DNA of 64,000 nt from Emcibacter sp. SYSU 3D8 (GTDB lineage Bacteria; Pseudomonadota; Alphaproteobacteria; SMXS01): NCBI RefSeq assembly GCF_039655875.1, contig NZ_JBBYXK010000001.1, positions 992,001 through 1,056,000 of the forward strand, read 5' to 3'. The notes beneath the pieces are model-generated. The model made no database searches. It was given only the letters and a program-made list of their open reading frames with translations, and was not told the origin of the DNA. A program made the position numbers and the translations under genes. Shown piece by piece: positions 27,623 through 37,225 of this stretch (position 1 is the stretch's first letter; each line of letters begins with the position of its first letter).

Positions 27623-27773
27623 CGTCATCCCCGCGCACGCGGGGACCCAGTCGGGGCCGTCACGTGGCATCTCAACCGCTCGGTCACGAAGAATCCTTTT
27701 TGGCTGCGCTGGGCGCAGGCAAGGATCAACAAGCCCTACGAAGAGCTGGGTCCCCGCGTGCGCGGGGATGACG
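27623..27773. repeat. Intergenic palindromic repeat, copy 2
   Basis: The same ends as the element at 24163: CGTCATCCCCGCG at the left and CGCGGGGATGACG at the right, with ACCCAG and CTGGGT just inside. The two arms pair almost perfectly. The core is longer than in copy 1 and carries no gene. Together with copy 1 it flanks the radical SAM-rnhB-ccrM block. Confidence 0.75.
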
Positions 27774-27796
27774 GCCTTGGGGTGGCGGAAGCGAGG

Positions 27797-28852
27797 CTAA
27801 CCCCTTGCGGCTTTGATTGCTTTCGTCATCACCGTGGGTAACGCATAGTCCGCTAGCCGATCGAGCCGCACCCAGACCCCCTCCGCAACTACACCGGCCG
27901 AAACCTCTCCCCGCACCACATCCAGTTCCAGCCGGAAGTGGGTGAACACATGCACCACCGGCTCGTCGACCGCCGTCCATTCGGCCTGTGCCGGTGCGTG
28001 GCTCCAGCCGTCGGCTGCCGGGTCCTCGGTCCATGGGCTGGACGGCACCTCCATCATGCCGCCGAGCAGTCCTTCCTCGGGACGGCGGCGCAGCAGCACC
28101 TCCCTGCCCGCCTTGCCCTCGCGCTCCAGCCAGAACGCCATGCCGTAACGGGTCGGCCGCGGCTTCCTGGCCTTCTTGCGCGGCAGATCGGCCGCGATGC
28201 CGGCGGCGCGCGCCTCGCAGGCCCATGACCATGGACAGACCATGCACAGCGGAGTGCGCGGCGTGCACACGGTCGCGCCAAGATCCATCATCGCCTGGGC
28301 GAAATCGCCGGCGCGCGCGGCGGGCGTGATCGCCTCGGCCCAGCGCCAGATCTCCGGCTTCGAGTCGGGCAGCGGCGTCTCGATCGCACGCAGCCGGCTG
28401 ATCACCCGCTCCACATTGCCGTCGACCACGGTCGCGCCTTGATCGAAGGCGATGGCGGCGATGGCAGCCGCCGTATAGCGGCCGATGCCCGGCAATTCCA
28501 GCAGCACCGCCTCGTTGGCGGGAAAACGGCCGCCATGGCGCTCGACCACGACGTTCGCGCATTTGTGCAGGTTGCGGGCGCGGGCGTAGTAGCCCAGCCC
28601 GGCCCATTCGGTCAGCACGTCGTCGAGAGGTGCGGCGGCCAGGTCCGCAACCGTGGGCCAGCGCGTCAGGAACCGCTCGAAATAGCCCTTCACCGTCGCG
28701 ACCGTGGTCTGCTGCAGCATGATCTCGCTGAGCCAGACGGCGTAGGGGTCGGCAACCTCGCCCGGCGGCGCCCGCCACGGCAATGTGCGCCGGTGCCGGT
28801 CGTACCAGGCGAGCAGATCGGATTGCAGGCGCTGCGCATCGTTCAGAATCAT
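27797..28852 (-). CDS. mutY: A/G-specific adenine glycosylase MutY
   Basis: Excises adenine mispaired with 8-oxoguanine. The helix-hairpin-helix with the catalytic region L-P-G-I-G-R-Y-T-A-A-A and the catalytic aspartate in V-D-G-N-V-E-R-V are present, and the 4Fe-4S cysteines read C-x6-C-x2-C-x5-C in C-T-P-R-T-P-L-C-M-V-C-P-W-S-W-A-C. The C-terminal third is the NUDIX-like domain that recognises 8-oxoguanine. Length (351) is normal. Another large frame on the same strand from 28778 is a shadow. Confidence 0.95.
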   Translation of the reverse strand: MILNDAQRLQSDLLAWYDRHRRTLPWRAPPGEVADPYAVWLSEIMLQQTTVATVKGYFERFLTRWPTVADLAAAPLDDVLTEWAGLGYYARARNLHKCANVVVERHGGRFPANEAVLLELPGIGRYTAAAIAAIAFDQGATVVDGNVERVISRLRAIETPLPDSKPEIWRWAEAITPAARAGDFAQAMMDLGATVCTPRTPLCMVCPWSWACEARAAGIAADLPRKKARKPRPTRYGMAFWLEREGKAGREVLLRRRPEEGLLGGMMEVPSSPWTEDPAADGWSHAPAQAEWTAVDEPVVHVFTHFRLELDVVRGEVSAGVVAEGVWVRLDRLADYALPTVMTKAIKAARG

Positions 28853-28921
28853 CGAAGCGTGATTAAACCAATCGGCAGCAACACGAAACCATGACTCGGC
28901 GGGGACCGATGACGGACCCTG

Positions 28922-29647
28922 TTACTGGCAGCGTTTCCGGTGTCCGCCGCGCGAGAATATCTCCGTGGCGGCCTCGAACGGCTTCTCGAGTTCCGGGTGC
29001 AGGGCGGCGCAGCTGGCGGTGATCGCATGTTTGCCCTGCGTATCGGGCGGCAGATGTTCCGGGATGAACCAGTCGAGTTCGCGTTCGACGCTGCCGGTGC
29101 TGCCGGCGCAAGGATCGGGCGTCCTGTAGACAAGCCCTTCCACCTCCCGCAACGCTCCCAGCAGCGCCACCGCTTCCTTTCCCGAAAGCGGGCCGGCGCA
29201 CTGGCGGCCTTCGCTGACGACCACATAGCGGCGCTGGCCCCAATCGGCCTCGAGGCGCTGGAACGGCGCACCGGGCTCGTGATGGACGAGGACGAACCTG
29301 AACTTGTTGAGGTCGTTATAGGCCTGTTCGAGATGCGCCTGCCCTGCCCTGGCCGAGTCCAGATAGATGTCGGTCAACTTGATACCGATCAGGAGGCCGG
29401 CGACCGAGACCGGCAGCGCCGCGCCGAGCAGCCATTTCGGTGGCAGGAAATAGGCCAGCAAACCGCCGGCCACGCCGGCGACGGCCGCCCCGAGAAGACC
29501 ATAGCCCAGGGCGATGGCCGGCCCTGCCAGGCCGCTGCCTGGGGGGACGAAGAAGCGTCCGCCGACAAATGTTCCGGCAACCAGGCCGCAGAGCACCAGG
29601 AAGATGACGAAGACGACGCCCAGGGCGATACGTTTGCCGCGCGTCAT
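28922..29647 (-). CDS. Membrane protein of unknown function
   Basis: A 241-residue protein with two to three N-terminal hydrophobic segments (residues about 6-28, 40-65 and 70-88) and a soluble C-terminal half with four cysteines (for example G-R-Q-C-A-G, D-P-C-A-G and S-C-A-A-L). I pick the ATG at 29647, which has GGGAG seven bases upstream; an ATG at 29677 would add ten residues. It sits just after the VWA gene on the same strand, so the two may form one operon. I recognise no family. Confidence 0.6.
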   Translation of the reverse strand: MTRGKRIALGVVFVIFLVLCGLVAGTFVGGRFFVPPGSGLAGPAIALGYGLLGAAVAGVAGGLLAYFLPPKWLLGAALPVSVAGLLIGIKLTDIYLDSARAGQAHLEQAYNDLNKFRFVLVHHEPGAPFQRLEADWGQRRYVVVSEGRQCAGPLSGKEAVALLGALREVEGLVYRTPDPCAGSTGSVERELDWFIPEHLPPDTQGKHAITASCAALHPELEKPFEAATEIFSRGGHRKRCQ

Positions 29648-29697
29648 GCCGCCACTCCCGCCGATTGACCGTTCCATCGATCCATCATTGCCCCCTG

Positions 29698-31857
29698 CTA
29701 TTCGGTGACAGTGAAGATGTCACGCGCCAGCACCTGATGCTGCAACCCTGTGACATAGCGCACTTCGTACTGTCCCGGCTTCTTGACCACCCGGCCGTGG
29801 ACCTTTCCAGTGGCGGCGCCCGTGGTGGCGGCGAACCCGTAATTGCTGCCGATGCTCCACATTTTGTGGTCCGGATAGCCCGCCTCGACGACGACGACCC
29901 GGTCCTGGCCAAAGCCGTCGCCGGTCCAGGCAACCTCGAAGTCCTCGCCCGCCTTGACTGTCGCGGGCGCATCCACGGTGGCCTTTGCCCGGGTCACGGT
30001 CAGGGGTGTGCGCGCCATGACCCGGCCGCCGGGCTGAAGCACATAGACCACCTCGTATTGTCCCTCGATCGCGGGAACCCGAATCGGCGCCGGGCTGACG
30101 GGGTTGTCATTCCTGGATATCCGTGCCCAGCTGTTCCGGTTGTAGGCCTCGGCGCCGGGCTCGACGACCGAGACGAAATCGTCCTGCCAGTCCTGCGTCG
30201 GTCCCTGCCATATGACGTCGATGGTCGAGCCGCCGACCGCCGTCTCCGGCGCCGAGACGCTCGCGGACACATCGGTCACCGTGATGGGGACGGTGTGCTG
30301 CACGGCGTGCATCATGCCGGGATAGGTGGTGTAGCCGCCATACATCACATACCGGATCTCATAGTCGCCGGGCGTCTCGGGCGTCGTCAGCACCGCGGGC
30401 TGGCCTTCCTTGAGCGGCGTGTAGCGCTTGTTGTCAAAAGGCCGTTCGAAGCCCGCGGGCACCAGGGTGAGGACATCGCCAGGGGTCAGCGGCCCGCTCC
30501 ATGCAATGTCGAGCCTGGTCGAGACGGGAACGGCGGCGGGCGCGTCGATGGCATAGAGGCTGTCGGTCACGGTGATGGGCCGCCTTGCCAGGATCAGCGC
30601 CGGATCGTTGAGGACATAGCGGACCTCGTACTCGCCCGGCACTGTCGGCGCGCCCAGCTTCGCCGTCGCCCGGTCGTCCTGGTCGACATCGCCATCGCCA
30701 TCCGTATCCACGGCGCTCTTGTCGCTGGTGCGGGCCCTCGCCGCCGGAAAGAAATAGATGTGCGCCAAGGGCGAATCATCGGGCCGGTTCATGCTGACCG
30801 CTGCACCCAGATCGTCCGGGCCCGACCATGCCACGTCGATGGCCACGCCTTCGGCCGTAGTCGCCGGCGCAGACAAGCTAACCGGAATTTCCAGGTCGAT
30901 CGGCACCGTGATGACCTTGGGTTGCTGTTCCTTCACCGTAAATGCGAGCTTTCCCTTCTTCGGCTTTCCATCCCGCCACCCGGTCCAGACCGCTTCCGCC
31001 ACATACTCGCCCGGCACGATCTCGGTTTCCGCCGCCCCGCCATTGGCGGTGAAGACGGGAACGCCGCCGACGGCGGGGGTCACCGTCCAGGACAGCCCCG
31101 AATCGATCAGCGGACCGCCATCGAGGATGGTCGCCTTCATGGCCAGGGTCGAGGGCACCGGCTCGCCTTCAGGCGCCGCCGTGCCGCCGGTTCCTTCGCC
31201 GGCGACCTGCGCCAGCGCATCGGTGAGTTCGTCGGCATCGCCGGCCGCCAGGAACCTCCCGCCGGTTTCCTCGGCGATGCAGCGCAGGCCGGCGCGCTCC
31301 TTCTCGGTCACGTCGAAGCCCACCACATGCACGGTGAAATCCAGACCGCCCTCCTCAAGCGCCCGCGCCAGCGCGCAGGGATCCGCATTGCAGGTTTCGA
31401 GTCCGTCGGACACAAGGATGATTGTCGCCGCCTTTTTCGTGTAGTTCAGCGCCGTGGCGGCATGCTCCACCGAACGCGTCAGCGGCGTCTTTCCCTTGGG
31501 CGAAAGCTCTCGCAGCGCGCCGATGATCTTGCCCCGCTCGGCGCCCACATCGGCCAGCGTCTCGATGTCGCCGCAGTCGCCTTCGCGCCGATGGCCGTAT
31601 GCCACCAGGCCGACCCGCTGCTGCGCCGGCAATCCCCGCACCAGCCCTTCGACGACGTCCTTGGCAATGACGATCTTGTTGGCGCCCTTGATCTGCCCCC
31701 ACATCGAACCGGAGGCATCGAGGATCAGGATCGTGTCCCGGGAAGCCGTCACCGGCGCGCCGCCGGCCGCACCGCTTTCAGCGAAACTCTGGTGACCTGC
31801 CAACAGCACGGCGCCCGTCGACGCCAGCACCATGGCGGTCCGAAGAAGTGTTTGCAT
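29698..31857 (-). CDS. VWA-domain protein with four tandem Ig-like repeats
   Basis: A secreted 719-residue protein. After a signal peptide (residues 1-26) a von Willebrand A domain has an intact MIDAS site, D-A-S-G-S at residues 48-52, and V-S-D-G-L-E-T further on, so it can bind a metal ion and a partner. Then come four repeats of about 95 residues, each starting with a V-x-A-P element and A-W-x-G and ending in P-G-x-Y-E-V-R-Y-V followed by I-T-V-T. The first has an inserted D-T-D-G-D-G-D-V-D loop, which resembles a calcium-binding EF-hand loop. The domain order suggests a surface or periplasmic adhesion or sensing protein. It is divergent from DUF721. Confidence 0.82.
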   Translation of the reverse strand: MQTLLRTAMVLASTGAVLLAGHQSFAESGAAGGAPVTASRDTILILDASGSMWGQIKGANKIVIAKDVVEGLVRGLPAQQRVGLVAYGHRREGDCGDIETLADVGAERGKIIGALRELSPKGKTPLTRSVEHAATALNYTKKAATIILVSDGLETCNADPCALARALEEGGLDFTVHVVGFDVTEKERAGLRCIAEETGGRFLAAGDADELTDALAQVAGEGTGGTAAPEGEPVPSTLAMKATILDGGPLIDSGLSWTVTPAVGGVPVFTANGGAAETEIVPGEYVAEAVWTGWRDGKPKKGKLAFTVKEQQPKVITVPIDLEIPVSLSAPATTAEGVAIDVAWSGPDDLGAAVSMNRPDDSPLAHIYFFPAARARTSDKSAVDTDGDGDVDQDDRATAKLGAPTVPGEYEVRYVLNDPALILARRPITVTDSLYAIDAPAAVPVSTRLDIAWSGPLTPGDVLTLVPAGFERPFDNKRYTPLKEGQPAVLTTPETPGDYEIRYVMYGGYTTYPGMMHAVQHTVPITVTDVSASVSAPETAVGGSTIDVIWQGPTQDWQDDFVSVVEPGAEAYNRNSWARISRNDNPVSPAPIRVPAIEGQYEVVYVLQPGGRVMARTPLTVTRAKATVDAPATVKAGEDFEVAWTGDGFGQDRVVVVEAGYPDHKMWSIGSNYGFAATTGAATGKVHGRVVKKPGQYEVRYVTGLQHQVLARDIFTVTE

Positions 31858-31974
31858 GATCTGCCCCCTGCTCCCCAGAAGCCTTGACCATGGCGGCTTT
31901 GGACACGGGAGACAACCCGCGGCGGCCCGGAAAATCGTTGCCAGTCCACCGGGGCGCTGTCAAAACTCTGCTCC

Positions 31975-32460
31975 ATGACCAACAAACGCTCAGGCCATGG
32001 ACCCCGCCGATTCGGCGACCTGGCGCGGCCATTGCTGAGTCCCGCGCTGCGCAAGCAGGGCTTCGCCCAGAACGAAATCGTGACCCGCTGGCGCGATGTC
32101 GTCGGCGCGCTGCTCGCCTCCCGCTCCATGCCCGAACGTCTGCGCTTTCCGCAGGGCGAGCGAATCGACGGCGTCCTGTTTATCCGCGTGGAAAGCAGCT
32201 TCGCGCTGGAGTTCCAGCACCTCACCCCCCAGATCCTGGAAAAGGTGAACACGTTCTATGGCTATCGGGCGGTCGCCAAGCTGGTGATGAAGCAGGGCCC
32301 CATCCCGCGCGCCGCGCCGCGTCCTTCCGTTACCGTGGCGGCCTTGCCGGCCGAGACGGAGGCGGGACTGGCACGCAGCCTCGACACGCTCAAGCCGGGG
32401 CCATTGAAGGAGGCGCTGGGCCGCCTTGGACGGCGAATCCTGGCCGATGGAAAAGCGTGA
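31975..32460 (+). CDS. DUF721 (DciA-like) protein
   Basis: A 161-residue protein with the DUF721 domain in its N-terminal two thirds, with features such as W-R-D-V-V-G, R-L-R-F-P-Q-G and L-F-I-R-V. DciA, the ancestral bacterial helicase loader, belongs to this domain family. In alphaproteobacteria this gene is repeatedly found just before a DsbA-like gene and smc, as here, so the location supports the call. Role in DNA replication is plausible but family members vary. Confidence 0.8.
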   Translation: MTNKRSGHGPRRFGDLARPLLSPALRKQGFAQNEIVTRWRDVVGALLASRSMPERLRFPQGERIDGVLFIRVESSFALEFQHLTPQILEKVNTFYGYRAVAKLVMKQGPIPRAAPRPSVTVAALPAETEAGLARSLDTLKPGPLKEALGRLGRRILADGKA

Positions 32461-32531
32461 CCAACGGCGTTCGCGGACTATTGTCGCGCCCTCATGAACC
32501 TCTTATACTCACAACATCTTGTGGATGAGCC

Positions 32532-33266
32532 ATGACACACCAACAACATCTCATGTCTAAAGTGTTTCGCCTGCCCGCCGCCCTCTTGCTGGCGCTTGGC
32601 CTTTCCGTGGCCGCGTGCGGTGATGGCGGGGCCAAGGCTCCGGAACCGGCAAAGGCCGAGACAGCCGACACCGCGGCACCTGCCGCCGAAGATCCGGCAA
32701 ACGCCAAGCCCATCCCCGGCGTGCCGCTCGACGACATGGCGGAAGGCTCGGTCGACGCGCCCGTGACCGTGATCGAGTTCGCGTCGATGACCTGCCCGCA
32801 CTGCGCGCACTTCCAGCAGGAAACCTTTCCGCTGCTGAAGCGCGATTTCATCGACACCGGCAAGATCCGCTTCATCTTCCGCGAATTTCCGCTCGACAGC
32901 TACGCGGTCGACGCCTCGATCCTGGTCCGCTGTTCCGGCACCGAGAACTACTTCAAGGTTCTGAACAAGCTGTTCGCCGAGCAGCTGCAGTGGATGCCGG
33001 CGCCCGGCCCGATCAGCGAAGTATCGCGCGAGGCGACGCAGGACCGCCTGGCCGCCTATGGCGAGGAGTTCGGCGTTGACGAAAAGAAGTACCAGGCTTG
33101 CCTGGACAACAAGCCGCTGAAGGATCATCTGGCCAACCGCATGGACGAGGCCAGGGAACGCTACAAGGTGAACGGCACGCCAGCGGTCGTGGTCAACGGC
33201 AAGCTCGCGGCCTCGTCGTCCTATGCCGACGTGGCGCAGGCGATCAAGGACGCCACGCCCAAGTGA
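32532..33266 (+). CDS. DsbA family thiol oxidoreductase lipoprotein
   Basis: A periplasmic thioredoxin-fold protein. The catalytic pair is C-P-H-C in S-M-T-C-P-H-C-A-H-F near residue 88, the hallmark of DsbA-like disulfide oxidases. The N-terminus has a lipobox (S-V-A-A-C) within the first 35 residues, followed by a low-complexity A/P/E-rich linker of about 35 residues, and the cis-proline is in V-N-G-T-P-A-V-V. The start could be the ATG at 32532 or the one at 32556. It precedes smc by 19 bases and shares the DUF721-DsbA-smc order of relatives. Confidence 0.88.
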   Translation: MTHQQHLMSKVFRLPAALLLALGLSVAACGDGGAKAPEPAKAETADTAAPAAEDPANAKPIPGVPLDDMAEGSVDAPVTVIEFASMTCPHCAHFQQETFPLLKRDFIDTGKIRFIFREFPLDSYAVDASILVRCSGTENYFKVLNKLFAEQLQWMPAPGPISEVSREATQDRLAAYGEEFGVDEKKYQACLDNKPLKDHLANRMDEARERYKVNGTPAVVVNGKLAASSSYADVAQAIKDATPK

Positions 33267-33285
33267 GACCCGACGGAGAAACCGC

Positions 33286-36200
33286 TTGCAGTTTCAGCGC
33301 CTCAGACTGACCGGGTTCAAGTCCTTCGTCGATCCGACGGAGCTTTATATCGAACCCGGTCTGACGGGGATCGTCGGTCCGAACGGCTGCGGCAAATCCA
33401 ATCTGCTCGAGGCGCTGCGCTGGGTAATGGGCGAGACCAAGCCCACCAACATGCGCGGCGAAGGCATGGAAGACGTGATCTTCGCCGGCACGGCGCTGCG
33501 GCCGCCGCGTAATCTGGCCGAAGTCACGTTGATGATGGACAACGCCGACCGCACCGCACCGGTGACGTTCAACGAGCACGAACAGATCGAGATATCGCGC
33601 CGCATCGAGCGGGAAAGCGGCTCGGTCTACCGGCTGAACGGCAAGGAAGTCCGGGCCCGCGACGTACAATTGCTGTTCGCGGACCTGGCAACCGGCGCCC
33701 ATTCGCCATCGCTGGTGTCGCAGGGCCGCATCAGCGCGCTGATCGCCGCCAAGCCGAAGGATCGCCGGGCCATTCTCGAGGAAGCCGCCGGCACCAGCGG
33801 CCTGCACTCGCGCCGGCACGAGGCGGAGCTGCGGTTGAAGGCGGCCCAGACCAATCTGGAGCGGCTCTCCGACATCATGGTGCAGATCGAGGCCCAACTG
33901 GCCGGCCTGAAGCGGCAGGCGCGGCAGGCGGCGCGTTACAAGACCCTCAGCGGTCGGCTGCGGGCCGCCGAGGCCATGATGCTTCACCTGCGCTGGCTGC
34001 ATGCGACCGCGGCGCTGGCCGCCGCCAAGGAACACCTGAAGGAGGCCGAAGCCGTCGTCACCGAGCGCACCCGCGCCGCTGCCGCCGCCAGCACCGCGCA
34101 GGCTGAGGCCAGCGCCAGGCTGCCGCCGTTGCGGGAGGCCGCCGCCGAGGCCGCCGCCGCCACCCACCGGCTGAAGGTCGAGCAGGAAAATCTGGATGCC
34201 GAGGCGCGGCGCCTGCGTGACGCCATCGCCGGGTTCCAGTCGCGGCTGGCCCAGATCGCCGGCGACATCGGCCGCGAGGAAGCCCAGGCAAAGGACGCCG
34301 CGGGCCATCTCGGGCAACTCGCCGCCGAGCAGGCGGAACTGGCAAAGGAAGACGCCGGCCATCCCGCGCGCATGGATGCGGCCGTGAAGGCGGTCGACCG
34401 GATCGCCGCCGAGACCCTGGCCGCCGAAAGCGCGCTCGATACCCTGAATGGCAAGTCCCAGGAAGCCGCCGCACGCCGCCGCGGCCTGACCGAGCAGGCC
34501 AACCAATTGTCCCAGCAGGTCGCCCGGCTGAAGGATCGGCTGCAGGCGACGGAAGCGGAGATGGCCAGGCTGATCGCCGGCAAGTCCGCCGACAACGCCG
34601 AGCAGGAGGCGGCCCGCGCTGTTGAACTGGCGCGCCACAAGGTCGACGAGGCACGTGCGGAAGCCGAAGCCGCGAGCGCCGCCCGGATAACGGCGCAGGC
34701 CGAGGAAACCGGGGCGCGCGCCGCCTTCGACGAAATCAGGGGCCGGGCGCGGGAGCTGCAGGCCGAGGAACGCGGTCTCGCCGCCCTCACCCAGACCGCC
34801 CAGGGCGGTTTCACGCCCATTCTCGATCAGATCAAGGTGAAATCCGGCTATGAGGCGGCGCTGGCCGCGGCCTTCGGCGAGGATCTCGACCTGTCCGACA
34901 GCAGCGAGGCCGCCGCCTTCTGGCAGACCTTGCCGCCGGTTGATGGCGCCGCCGCGCTGCCGGGCGGCGCCAAGGCGCTGGCCGGCTTTGTCACCGGCCC
35001 CGCCGCACTGGCGCGTGCGCTGGCGCAGATCGGCGTCGTCGATACCGGTGACGGCGACCGGCTGCAGCCCACCCTGCTCCCCGGCCAGATATTGGTCAGC
35101 CGCACGGGCGATGCCTGGCGCTGGGACGGCAAGGTTTCACGGGCCGGCGCACCGAGCGCCGCCGCGACGCGGCTGGAGCAACGCAACCGGCTGGAGACGG
35201 TCCGCAGGGAACTGGCCGAGGTCGAGGCTGAACAGGCATCGGCGCAGCAGGCGCTTTCAGCGCTGGTCGATGCGCTCGACGCGGCCGCCAACCGCGACAA
35301 GACCGCCCAGCGGCAGGTGCGCGACTCCGAAGACGGGCTGATCGCCGCCCGCAACGCCGAAGCCAGGGTTGCCCGGTTGCTGGCAGAACAGAACAGCCGC
35401 ATCGCCGCGCTGCAGGAGACCGGTGGCCGGCTGCGCGAGGAACTGGGTGGGAACGACGACCGGCTGAAGGACATTCTCCGATCCATCGAGACACTGCCGC
35501 CCGCCGACAGCTTTGCCGCGCCGCTGCAGGACCTGCGCCGGGCCGTCGATGCCGCGCGCAACGCCCTGTCCGAGGCCAAGGCCGCCCGCGACGGCCTGAA
35601 CCGCGAGGCCGGTTTCCGCGCCAACCGCATTGCCGCCAATGGCCGCGACGAGACGTCGTGGAAGGCGCGGGCGCAAAGCGCCGCCGGCCAGATAGCCCAG
35701 CTTCGCGCCCGCCAGGCCGAAGCCGAGGCGGCGCTGGCCGAGGTAAAGGACCAGCCCGCCGGCCTGGAAGAAAAACGCATGCAGCTCGCCGACCTCATCG
35801 CCGCAGCCGAGGACAGGCGCCAGACGTCGGCCGCCGTACTGGCCGAGGCGGAATCCGAACTGTCCCGGATGGATGCGGCCTTGCGCGCCGCCGAGCAGGA
35901 CCTGTCACGTTCCCGCGAATTGCGTGTGCGCGCCGAAGCCGACGCCGAGCATGCCCAGGAACGCTTCGACACCGTCGTCGCCCAGATCACCGAGGATCTG
36001 GACTGCACGCCCGGGGAAACCCTGGCGCTTGCCGAACACGAAGAAGGCGCGCCCCTGCCCGAGATCGAAAACGTCTCCCAGCATCTCGATCGGCTGCGCC
36101 GCGAACGCGACACCATGGGGCCGGTCAATCTGCGCGCCGACGAAGAGGCCGTCGAGGTTCAGGCTCAGCTCGACAACATGGTGCGCGAGCGCGACGATCT

Positions 36201-36741
36201 CGACGCCGCGATTGGCAAGCTGCGCCACGCCATCGCCGCGCTGAACAAGGAAGGCCGCGAGCGGCTGCAGGCCGCGTTCGGCACGGTCAATGCCCATTTC
36301 GAGCAGCTGTTCACCCATCTGTTCGGCGGCGGCGCCGCCCATCTGACGCTGACGGATTCCGACGATCCCCTGGATGCAGGCCTCGAAATCTACGCCAGCC
36401 CTCCCGGCAAGCGGCTGCAGCATCTGGCGCTGTTGTCGGGCGGTGAGCAGGCATTGACGGCACTGGCCCTGATTTTCGCCGTCTTCCTGACCAATCCGGC
36501 GCCGATCTGCATCCTCGACGAGGTCGACGCGCCGCTGGACGACGCCAATGTGGAGCGGTTCTGCAACCTGCTGCACGACATCTCCGGCCAGACCGGCACC
36601 CGATTCCTGGTGGTCACCCACCATGCGCTGACCATGGCCAACCTGCACCGCCTCTATGGTGTTACCATGTCCGAGCGCGGCATCTCCCAGCTGGTTTCCG
36701 TGGACTTGGGAGAAGCTGAACATCTGGTTGCGGCCGAGTAA
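33286..36741 (+). CDS. smc: Chromosome segregation protein SMC
   Basis: The condensin ATPase that organises and separates chromosomes. Walker A G-P-N-G-C-G-K-S is at residues 31-38, two long coiled coils (about 170-480 and 650-940) surround a hinge near 500-640, the ABC signature is L-L-S-G-G-E-Q-A-L near the C-terminus, and Walker B is C-I-L-D-E-V-D-A-P. With 1151 residues it is the normal length. The start is TTG at 33286 with GGAG eight bases upstream; no ATG or GTG lies near the conserved N-terminus, and longer frames overlap the DsbA gene. No scpA or scpB is adjacent. Confidence 0.96.
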   Translation: MQFQRLRLTGFKSFVDPTELYIEPGLTGIVGPNGCGKSNLLEALRWVMGETKPTNMRGEGMEDVIFAGTALRPPRNLAEVTLMMDNADRTAPVTFNEHEQIEISRRIERESGSVYRLNGKEVRARDVQLLFADLATGAHSPSLVSQGRISALIAAKPKDRRAILEEAAGTSGLHSRRHEAELRLKAAQTNLERLSDIMVQIEAQLAGLKRQARQAARYKTLSGRLRAAEAMMLHLRWLHATAALAAAKEHLKEAEAVVTERTRAAAAASTAQAEASARLPPLREAAAEAAAATHRLKVEQENLDAEARRLRDAIAGFQSRLAQIAGDIGREEAQAKDAAGHLGQLAAEQAELAKEDAGHPARMDAAVKAVDRIAAETLAAESALDTLNGKSQEAAARRRGLTEQANQLSQQVARLKDRLQATEAEMARLIAGKSADNAEQEAARAVELARHKVDEARAEAEAASAARITAQAEETGARAAFDEIRGRARELQAEERGLAALTQTAQGGFTPILDQIKVKSGYEAALAAAFGEDLDLSDSSEAAAFWQTLPPVDGAAALPGGAKALAGFVTGPAALARALAQIGVVDTGDGDRLQPTLLPGQILVSRTGDAWRWDGKVSRAGAPSAAATRLEQRNRLETVRRELAEVEAEQASAQQALSALVDALDAAANRDKTAQRQVRDSEDGLIAARNAEARVARLLAEQNSRIAALQETGGRLREELGGNDDRLKDILRSIETLPPADSFAAPLQDLRRAVDAARNALSEAKAARDGLNREAGFRANRIAANGRDETSWKARAQSAAGQIAQLRARQAEAEAALAEVKDQPAGLEEKRMQLADLIAAAEDRRQTSAAVLAEAESELSRMDAALRAAEQDLSRSRELRVRAEADAEHAQERFDTVVAQITEDLDCTPGETLALAEHEEGAPLPEIENVSQHLDRLRRERDTMGPVNLRADEEAVEVQAQLDNMVRERDDLDAAIGKLRHAIAALNKEGRERLQAAFGTVNAHFEQLFTHLFGGGAAHLTLTDSDDPLDAGLEIYASPPGKRLQHLALLSGGEQALTALALIFAVFLTNPAPICILDEVDAPLDDANVERFCNLLHDISGQTGTRFLVVTHHALTMANLHRLYGVTMSERGISQLVSVDLGEAEHLVAAE

Positions 36742-36820
36742 GTGCAAGGCACTGTTGCAGTAACTCGCCGGTTCCAATTTTTGCATATCAGTCAATAGGT
36801 TATGACGTTCCGCCCTATGC

Positions 36821-36849
36821 TTGACACGCCATATCGGCCCGCCTATGGT
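36821..36849 (+). promoter_or_regulatory. Candidate promoter of the F0 ATP synthase operon
   Basis: A consensus -35 TTGACA at 36821-36826 is followed after 17 bases by TATGGT at 36844-36849, a fair -10. Transcription would start about 36856, leaving roughly 40 bases before the strong ribosome-binding site AAAGGAGG at 36883-36890. It is in the gap between smc and atpI, where an operon promoter is expected. Confidence 0.6.
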
Positions 36850-36895
36850 GCACGCGCCTTTGGGGGACCGAGTCGGCACCCTAAAGGAGGCTTGT

Positions 36896-37210
36896 TTGGA
36901 CGATCGTGATCCGCCCCGCGCGGCGTCGGACCTCCAGGCCCGCATCGACGAGGCGCGCCGCAAGGCCGCGCCGCCCCCATCGAAAGCTCCCAGCGCCAAA
37001 GCTGTGAGCATGAGAGCAGGGATCGAGTTGTTTGCGGGTGTGGCGTTCGGGCTCATCGCCGGGATTGCCCTGGATCGTTGGCTTGGCACCGCGCCCTGGC
37101 TGATGGTCGTGCTCATGATACTGGGCATCGCGGCCGGATTGCGAAATACCATTCGCGCCGCGCAAGAGGATAACAGTAAGGCCCGGAAGGATACCGACAC
37201 CGGGCCCTGA
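36896..37210 (+). CDS. atpI: ATP synthase F0 subunit I
   Basis: A 104-residue membrane protein with two hydrophobic helices (about 43-62 and 67-86) separated by a short loop, and a charged N-terminus with A-R-I-D-E-A-R-R. AtpI helps assemble the c-ring. The TTG at 36896 has the perfect ribosome-binding site AAAGGAGG five bases upstream, while no ATG fits; a longer frame from 36821 has no signal. It opens the F0 operon, and atpB starts 15 bases after its stop. Confidence 0.85.
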   Translation: MDDRDPPRAASDLQARIDEARRKAAPPPSKAPSAKAVSMRAGIELFAGVAFGLIAGIALDRWLGTAPWLMVVLMILGIAAGLRNTIRAAQEDNSKARKDTDTGP

Positions 37211-37225
37211 TACAGGGAACGTCCC

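Noticed and set aside
29665-31887. Plus-strand open frame of 740 codons antisense to the VWA gene
   Set aside because: Histidine-, arginine- and glycine-rich shadow; the minus strand has a signal peptide, MIDAS site and internal repeats.
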